From Trogon surrucura (Eukaryota; Chordata; Aves; Trogoniformes; Trogonidae): 64,000 bases of DNA. Below the pieces are notes generated by a model, which searched no databases, was not told the origin of the DNA, and saw only the letters and a program-made list of their open reading frames with translations. Positions 49,701 to 58,700 of this stretch are shown here, one piece after another. Where the stretch lies: assembly GCA_020746105.1 (NCBI GenBank), contig CM036658.1:34279004-34343003 (forward strand), given 5' to 3'. Both the position numbers and the translations under genes were made by a program. How positions within the stretch are numbered: position 1 is the stretch's first letter; every line of letters begins with the position of its first letter.

Positions 49701-52700
49701 ATTTTTTAAAAAGTATTTAAAATGAAGAAGTATTTACTAACCTACCATTTTACCAAGCGCACTCTGGAATGCATCGGTAAAGCTATTTAGAAGATTGTTG
49801 TCATCACACTGTGTTGCTTTGTAGAGCATCTCAAAGGATTTGAACCCATGGTTTGCAAAACGATTTACTGAAAAATGTTAGGAGAAATAAATTTTTACTG
49901 GTCAGTGGAAGAGCTTCAGAGCTAAAAGCAAGACTGTTGAGGCTGAAACTGGAATACACTAAGCGAAGAAGTCTTGTCTTTATAACAGCAAACTAAATTC
50001 CCAGTATTGTATACCTGAAAATGGGTCACTCATAACTCAGCAAATGCAGTTGAATATGACCCTTGGGCAGGCAAATTTCTTGGAAAAGCTAAGTGGCATT
50101 AAAAAAATATTTCAGTATTTTCTTAATTGAAGAAATTTGTGAGCTGTCAATTAAACTTTGTACTTACTTTTTACTGAGAGAGAAGCAATAAATATCAAAA
50201 ATCCAATTAGTAATACTGCTAGGCTAAATAAGAAAACTTGTCATCCAGAATCTAAGCAGATCAAAGTTCCTAACTGTCCAAGTTATGGATTTTGAATTGA
50301 CGGACAGTTCTGAAACATAACTCTCATTTGTTCATAGCTGAAAAGCTGCTTTTGTTTGCTGAAACCACGAACTCACTCCGAGGGAAGTGGATGCAACATG
50401 GTGCCACGATTGGCTTCCAATCTAGCTTTAATATATTTATTACCAAAATGTCGCCAGAACTGGGAAATTCCACAGCTGAAGTTCTGCATTTGTCCATCTC
50501 AAAGAAAATGCATACATGCTTCTGATTTTATGGTAATTTGATATGTAAGTACAGCATGCACAATGCTTTTGGATCAATAAATTGCAAACACTGCTGAAAT
50601 TTGTATTGCGAAGACACTGTTACAGAGTTTGTAAAAAACCTGCTTCAAATACCAACTGAAAACAATGACAGACGTGGGCTACTTTGTCATCTTTGCTGTT
50701 TTATGATTCCGAGGATTCAAATTCACTGCTAATTCTGTGGTTTAGACAGCTTCTGAAATAACACATTTAGGGGCTTCCTGGCATTCTTTCATCATATTAG
50801 TAACAATTTCAAAGCAAAGGACAGAGAAGGTTTGTTATCACTAAATAGAAGTCATAATTTCTAAAACATTTTCATTTACTTCCTCATTAAATAGTGTTTG
50901 ATGTGTTGCAGATTCATTTTAGTAATAATAAGACATACAAGAGCAGCCAGGCCATTCTGGAGAAAAAGGTGGCTTCCAGACACCATCCTCGTATGCACAA
51001 TAGTAGTTTTCACTTGATCCTTCTGAAAAGCTATAGCCATCTGCACAGTGCAATGTGCAGTTAACTCCCACTTCATCTGATGTGCATATAAAATCACCAT
51101 TCACAGGCTCAAAGGAGATTTCACAGGGAGAACCTACGAAAAATACAAAGATTTATATATTGATGAATGTAGTGTATTAAGAAAGCACTCAGGAAAACAG
51201 CACTGACAGGATTTCCAAAAATACCTAGTAACAACCTGGGTTTGCCTCTGTTGAATTCTGGGGAAGTACTACTTGTTACTTCCATTAAGGCAAGATCAGG
51301 CCACTGCTAAATTATTCTCAACCTCTGACACTGGAATTTGAAATCCAGAAATATGAAGACTTAAAAAACTTGTGATATATATGAGAAAGCAAAAAAACTC
51401 AGAAATACGAGACCCAAACCCTCCTGTACTTCTGCAAAGGCATATGCTCAAGAACGTACTTACTACAATAATACAAAACATTAATCTTTTTCTATGAATT
51501 TTCTTACAACATATTCTAGTAAACTGCATTACATCTTGAATTCTGAAATTAAACTATATCCATACCGTACTATTGTAACAACACATGGACTTGTCAGAAT
51601 CATCTTAGGAGGGACTGACTGTAAAACTTCAGGTAAGAGTTGTTTTACAGGCTAATTGTGAATGAGATTGTGAATGTCTGAAAACATTATGTCACAAACA
51701 CTGAACCACAAGAAGTCTGAGGTGTTTAGAACTTGAAATAAAGCCTAAATATTGGTTTGTTCTTGCTAAGATTTTTTGCAGATAAGAAATAGGGACATCC
51801 ACTTGCAACTTAGCTTTATTAAAAGCTATAAACAAAATTAATTTCTCTCTTCACTAACAGATCTTTTTATAGACATGTTCAACTGAGACATTAAGCACTA
51901 CAGAGCACAAATGAAGTAAAATCTTCATCCTGAAGACTATGACCCAAATTACTGTTTGGCCTTTAAAGAAGAAAGTGGACTGTGGCGAAAAATTGTCTAT
52001 GCAATAACACAAATGCATCAGTGTATCTACAGGTATAGACAGCTTCTAAAATCTTAAGTGTGTTCCAGTATCTGCTACAGTATTTTAGGTGATTATAGAA
52101 ATGTTTCCATGTTTTCCTTCTAAACCATAAATTTTTAGCAGGATCTGAGTAACATGTACCAATTCATTTCACATGGTGTCTGTTACGGAGAAAAAAAAAA
52201 GGATTACTGTCAGTTTTAATGCTTAAGGAATTGTAATTTCAGTGCTTTTACACCCATAGGACCAAATTCATTGCTGTGCTGCTTCAGTCTTAGACAATTT
52301 ATTCATAGGTATTACCAAATATCCTGTTCAATATCCAGTATGAAGCTACTCCAGTATAAAATGAGAATAACCAAAAGAAAAAGTGAACATTAAATGAAAA
52401 AGTGGAGTAGCATTGCATCCTTTATGATATTCAGTTAAAACAATGCCATACACTCCTGAGCAGATTAAGGTAACAAACCTTTGATGACTATGTGGATCTC
52501 ACATGTCCTGTTATTGCCAGAGGGATCCATGGCTGTGTACTGAACTGTTGTCTCTCCTTTGGGAAAGAGATCTCCAGGTGCATGACTCCTAGTGATTGTT
52601 AGTGGAGCACCTAGAGAGTTAAAAGACAACCTGCAACATCAGTAAGTAAAAGAGTTGCTCACACTCGACCCCCAGCCTTGAAAGATGGAGACAGAAGTGG

Positions 52701-55700
52701 CAGCATGTCTTCTAAATTATGTGTTCTTAAAAATACGTACTTAAAAGAAACCTCAAAAAATCCTAAATTCCAAGGAAACTGGAATGAACAGGTTGGAGTT
52801 CCCTAGCCTGCCATTGTTGCGTGCATATTTTGCAGTGCTCTATCTCACCTGAATTGTCTGAAAATTGTGGTTCTTCCCATGTCGCTGGGTACTCGTTCTC
52901 TACTGCTTGCATGGGTGGTGGAGATCTGCATCTGTCAATTACAGGAGGTTCTGTATCTGCAGAGTTTGAAGGGATGGCATGACATTAGCTTACTGAACTG
53001 CTGCCACATTCAGATGAAATCTATCATCAGAAGTCAGGTAAACAGCAGTTTTAAATTCACATCAGAAGATACAACAAAGTTAGGTGCACACTTGTAGGCT
53101 GCTGCAATCGATGTTGAGGGAACGGACAAGACTAATTCTTGCGCTGAACTCATGGTTTCTGCATTCTGTTTGCTTTCCAAAAAGCAAACCTTGTTTAACA
53201 GGACTGCTAAATAACACAACTGTCTAACAGAAATACTTGACCAATGATTTATATTAGCAATGTGCAGGAACTTTGGAAATTTTGTTGGAGTCTTTCAAAC
53301 AAGAAAAATAAAAAATGCATATGATAACGGTGGTGACAATACAATAAAGCATTTATCTACTAGTGTAAGTAGAAATCTTGGCATTCAGAATGAACATCAG
53401 AACAAAACACAATCCAAATTGAACATCTGGGAGCAATGAGTGCACACTATGCAAACTGCGACCCAAGATGAGCAAAACATGCAGAGGTGATATTACTCCT
53501 GGGCTTATACCTGCACATGTAAAGTCACACATAAAGTGACTCACTGTCTCTTTCTGCACAAAATTAGGAGAATTCAACCACGACAGACTCTTCCCAATGA
53601 TTTACTTACCAATAACCTTGACACTGAATGTACAGCTTGCCTCATTGCCTGATTTATCAGTCGCTGTGTAAGTAATGGCAACTTCACCAATTGGGAGAAG
53701 AAATGGTGGTATGAAAGCTGGGGTAACGTGAACTGAGACCTTATATATGAAAACACTTGTTATTTAAAAAACAAAGCTGGTTAGTAATCACAACATTCAT
53801 GTTTCAAGGAACGGCCACAAAATAGTATCCTTCAGTGCCAAGCCTACTTATTCTTAATCCAAATAGCCTCCTCAAACAACGAAGGTGAACTTTGCAACAG
53901 AGTGTGTTCTGCAACCTTTCACAAGACTGCCTTCTTAATAGCAACAGGGATTTACTCAGTCAAGATTTGGACCCTGACCTGCTGCAGTTTATAGCACTGT
54001 GCCTTCAGAAAACTTAAGACTGACTCTTGTTTGTCTCACTGTACTGAACACACACTCTGCCAGCTCAGGACGTACTTTGTCTGCATTTCAGCTGCTCAGC
54101 TAAAAGGCTGGCAAACCTGGGAGATCAGTGGAACAGGCAGTTGTGAGCTATAAGAACTCACAGTTTTAATCTAAATGTGTTTACTGGTCAATAGACCACA
54201 GATGCCTCAACACCTTCTGGCATAGCAAAGGAACCCTAGATTTGGAGCCAATGACACTTGCATGCTGTCTACAGCTCTTTCATATGGGTTAGAACCGTCT
54301 TAAAAAAACCTTCTCTTTAGAAGAAATGTTTTCATGTGAACAACACAGCATATCTGACAACCATGGCCTTGACAAACAAAGTTACAACTAAGAGCTAAGC
54401 CATTTGGTTTCTACAGTTCAATAAATGACCCTGTGTCAGCAGAGCTACAGTACCTGCCATGGCTACGCTACAGTAAAAAATGTGTGAACTTAAACATCTT
54501 TTACCAGGATAGCCCACAGCCTCCAAGTGCAAAAAAATCCTGTTTACAGCAAATTAAAAGCATACACAGAGTCAGTATTCCTCTCCTGACTCGTGACAAA
54601 GCATTCAGCTTCAGTAACTTGATCACCTCTGAGCCTGTAGGGAATGCTACTCTTTATAAAACAGCTCTGGATCAAGTTTTCCTTATAACTCCATTTCCAG
54701 ACCTCTGATACCCATAGTATCCAAAAACCCATGTTTGAACCTTGCATCAGATATGAAAATGAAATTTTTTCTTTCTCACTTGGTAAGCTGAAGTGAGGTC
54801 TTACTTGTCACAGTGTTCTTGTTAGCCTTTTAGATTAATGAATTGGTTTACTTCCTTCTGAGTAAAGTTTATTAAACTTCTTCACATTCTAAGAGCTCAT
54901 TTTTAAAGCAGCTGCCTCCATCCTATAAACAAGGGCACATTCTTTCTTTTGACCACATAAATCAACCATGAGATTTTATGCACTTCAAAACCATGCAGAG
55001 CATCCTGTGACTGCATAACCTGAACCAAGGCAGAAAATGCTGAATTCTCAAAATACAAACTTTTCAACGGATTTTTCTTCTACTCCTGCTTATCAGAAGA
55101 AAGAAATTCTAGTGGATGATAAAATTAATTTGAAATGGCTAACTGCAGAAAGACTGTGTCCAGTCAAATGTAGAGATTTTAACTTGCCTCGTCTCCAGAG
55201 TTATCCTCAGCTGTTGGTATCTGCCAGCTGATATTACCAGAGTTATGATGTTCCAGAGTCTCAGTCTCAATATTTTCTGGGCAGTGGATCTGAGGAGCTT
55301 CAACATCTGGTCCAGAAAAAGATAAACTAGTTTTGTATGTGGGATTATAGAAATAAAACGTCTATAATGGTTAGGCTGCAACTTGCTATAATCACTATTT
55401 TTCGTGCTATCTGGAATATAAATGGATATATTTTTGCCAACTTCCTCCCAATGTCCCTTTTTCATTCCTGCCTACAGGCTCACACAGAAACAGTAAATTC
55501 TCCTGGGAAAAGGACTACATTTTGCTATATTTTTGTACATCACTGAGCAAAATGAGACTCTGGCTTCCACATGCAAGCATAAACCAATTAATAAATAAGA
55601 CAGAATGAATTTGTTTCTCTTATTACTAATTCATTCATAGCACACATAGCCTCCATAAGGAATGGCCTCTCTATCCTTTCACTGCCCACATATCACACAT

Positions 55701-58700
55701 ACAGATGAGAACACTTGTTTCTGATAGTCAGTGACTTAAAGAAAAGAAAAAGTACTTGTAGCATGATACATGTAAAACAAACAGCACAGATGCGACTCTC
55801 AAATTCCCCGGATCATGGTACAGAACTGACTTGAAAGAAACAATAGCAAGGTATCTGGCACCAGCTGCTGGAAATGTTCCTTAACAAACTCCTTCTACAA
55901 GGTATTACGTAGGACAACTGAAGTCTGTTGATGTACGGGACAATGCTGGATGGTTTCAAAGGACTGGGGGTACAACATATGTAACATCACCATCATCATT
56001 TAAGCCTTAAGCTTATCTGACAAACTTAAGTATTTCTTTATTTCCCTGGCACATGGCCTCTCAAAACATTTGTGGTCAGGTTATTTTATTGCTGTAGTGT
56101 TGTTTGATTAATGGTTTCTAGACACATGAGACAAGGATGCCTTCAGCTCTGAATGCACCTATGCCCAGGAGGCTTTAAAACAACTTAGAACTGGTATCAC
56201 TTATATTTTTATTACTACATATTTGCAATAAAGACATAATTCAGGCAATTAAACCTCTGCTATTAAGGGTGCAAAGCAATAAATACAATTGATTTTGCCT
56301 TCATCTGAACTCATTCTGATAAAAATTTTATTAGAAATGCACTCTTTTAAATAACTACTAGTTATGTTTTGCACTCCCCTGACCACAGCCTTTAGGCTGG
56401 GGCAAATTCCATTTAAAAGTGAAATTCCGTAGAAAGACTAACAAATAGACCAGAAAGAAAATTGCTATTTTGAACTGGTCAAATACAGAGAGACAGTAAC
56501 AAAAGTGAAAGCAATTGAAATTCAACTGTTCATTTTTACTAGAGAAGAATACCTTCGGAGTTTCTTGGTGGCTCTTATTTTAGGGTTTTATGTACTGGCA
56601 ATAACTAAAAGCTTGAACCCAGGCCATGCTGCTTTATCGTGATCCAAAGACTGCAGCTTGTAGTCTGTGCTGGGATCCCATCAAATATTAAAAACTGTGG
56701 TTTGGCACAGGTTTACACAAAAGATTCAGAAAAGCAATATGATACATCACAGAGAGGGAAATACTATGTTTAAAGAGAGAGATAAAATCTCCCTGGCCAT
56801 TACACTTCAGTTTCTATCGGGACCTGGCATGATGATTGCTATGATTGTTTTCTGTAATGTTCTTTCACCCAGTTGCTGGCAAGGGCCTCAGTTTGGGGTG
56901 GAAGTGTTAAGTTTTAGGAGCTCAATCGTGCACAAAGAGTTGAATTCCCAGATAAACAGCACTTGTGCTTGTATCCTCCTATAAGCCAAAACCAAGCTCC
57001 ACTCAACTCAGTGTGCATGTGTGTAAGGAAATACATAACCTAAAATATCTAGGAGAGGTGGGTACACATACCAGAACCATACACAAATGCACACAACCAT
57101 CTTCAGCTCATCTTTATATTCCGTCAGCCAATTTTAGCCTTAAATCTTGTGCTCTGCTACTCAAGGCATGTCAACAGCCATAGTACATTCAAAGACAACT
57201 GCAACGAACCACCTCTCTGTAGTCTATCAGGCAGAGTTTACACAGCATTTACAGATTGGCTCCAGCTTACATAAACCTGTGCTAAATCAGTAATAGTATT
57301 GTTATTCTTGTTTTACTCGGAGTGTGGGTTCCACTTTGACTATGTTTGAGCTAAGAGCTTTCGCTTCTACTTTGAAATTTTCAATCTACCTGCACATCAG
57401 GCTTTTTAGCAGGCAGCAGGCCCAACAACAGACTTAAGAGATGGATCTCAGGAGTGACAGTTGATCATGAGCGCTGTAGGATGGCACTCAGGCAAGCCCT
57501 GAACTCCACATTCTTATTACAAACTACAATTACATCTGACAGGCAAGGTATAATGGTACTGGAAACACTTCTTACATTCTGTTTAAATCACACTTTCCCC
57601 AGTTCAGTTATTTGCTGTGTGCTTCCCTTCAATTCTGCACACGTGTACACAGAAATGATTTTGTGCTGGTCTCTACCTTTACACAGAGCCTCCTGGATGT
57701 TTGCACTCCATTTCCCAAATGAAATGCACCTTAGTTCTTCTCTAGCTCCAGACAAGACGAATCCCTGGGGACAGCTCAGCTGGCACACAGTCCCAGAAGT
57801 GGCAGGCTCCAGCCCACATTTTGGAGGGAGAACTGTTACACCTGCTGGTCTCTGGAGGATGGGGCAACGCATTTCTACAAGAGATCAGCAAGACATATCT
57901 TTTAACTGACATATACAAAGCCCACTTTCAAAAAAATTTGAAAATAAAGTCATATGGCAACTCAGAGGGAGCATATTTCTAAGAGTCCACATATGCTATA
58001 AGTTCATCAAAACAGCACGTGTTGTACTCCAGTGCTGACTGAAGTAAACAGTACACTTTTCACGCAGCTCCATCCTGTTTCCTTTCCTTTTTCGTTTTCT
58101 CCTTTCCTGTTTCCCCTTTCACTTTCCCCTTCCTCGTGACTCCTTAGCTTGTTGTGAAGAAAACAGGTTTTTACATAAAGGGCACACAAAGAGCAGGCCA
58201 CCCCAGCTACAAAAGGGAAAGCTCTGTTCATCTCTTAGAAATGCTGTAATGGCACAGAACTGATGCTTCATACCCCTCTCCTCTCCCAAAATACGCAGTG
58301 AGTAACTGAAAATTGGTTCTTCTGCAGAAAGCAAAACTTGAAGAGTCGAAGCGTTCTAAGCACTTCCTGTTGTTTAGTCTCTCCATACTGAAATTGTGTT
58401 TAAACTCCAAGCAATTAATAACTGCACTTCATTTCAGCAGGAAACAAGGATCACAAATACTGGCACATTTGTTCACTTCAGGCAGACACTGTTAGTTATG
58501 CAATCTAAAACAACTTCATCAGAAAAAAAAACTGAAACCCTAACTTTTGGTTGCTCACCACAGAAAGGTAACTGACAAATAGCAGAAAGATCAGATACTG
58601 GAAAAAAACAATGTTTGAAAAGACAAGCTAAAAGCGTTAAAATGTATAATACTCAGAGAACAAGTAGAAGAAAGGCTGTGAAAGGTATAAGTATGAAAAC

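Noticed and set aside
55139-55465. Minus-strand ORF reading through the first HYR exon
   Set aside because: It is in a different frame from the HYR coding; the in-frame exon is 55188-55306.
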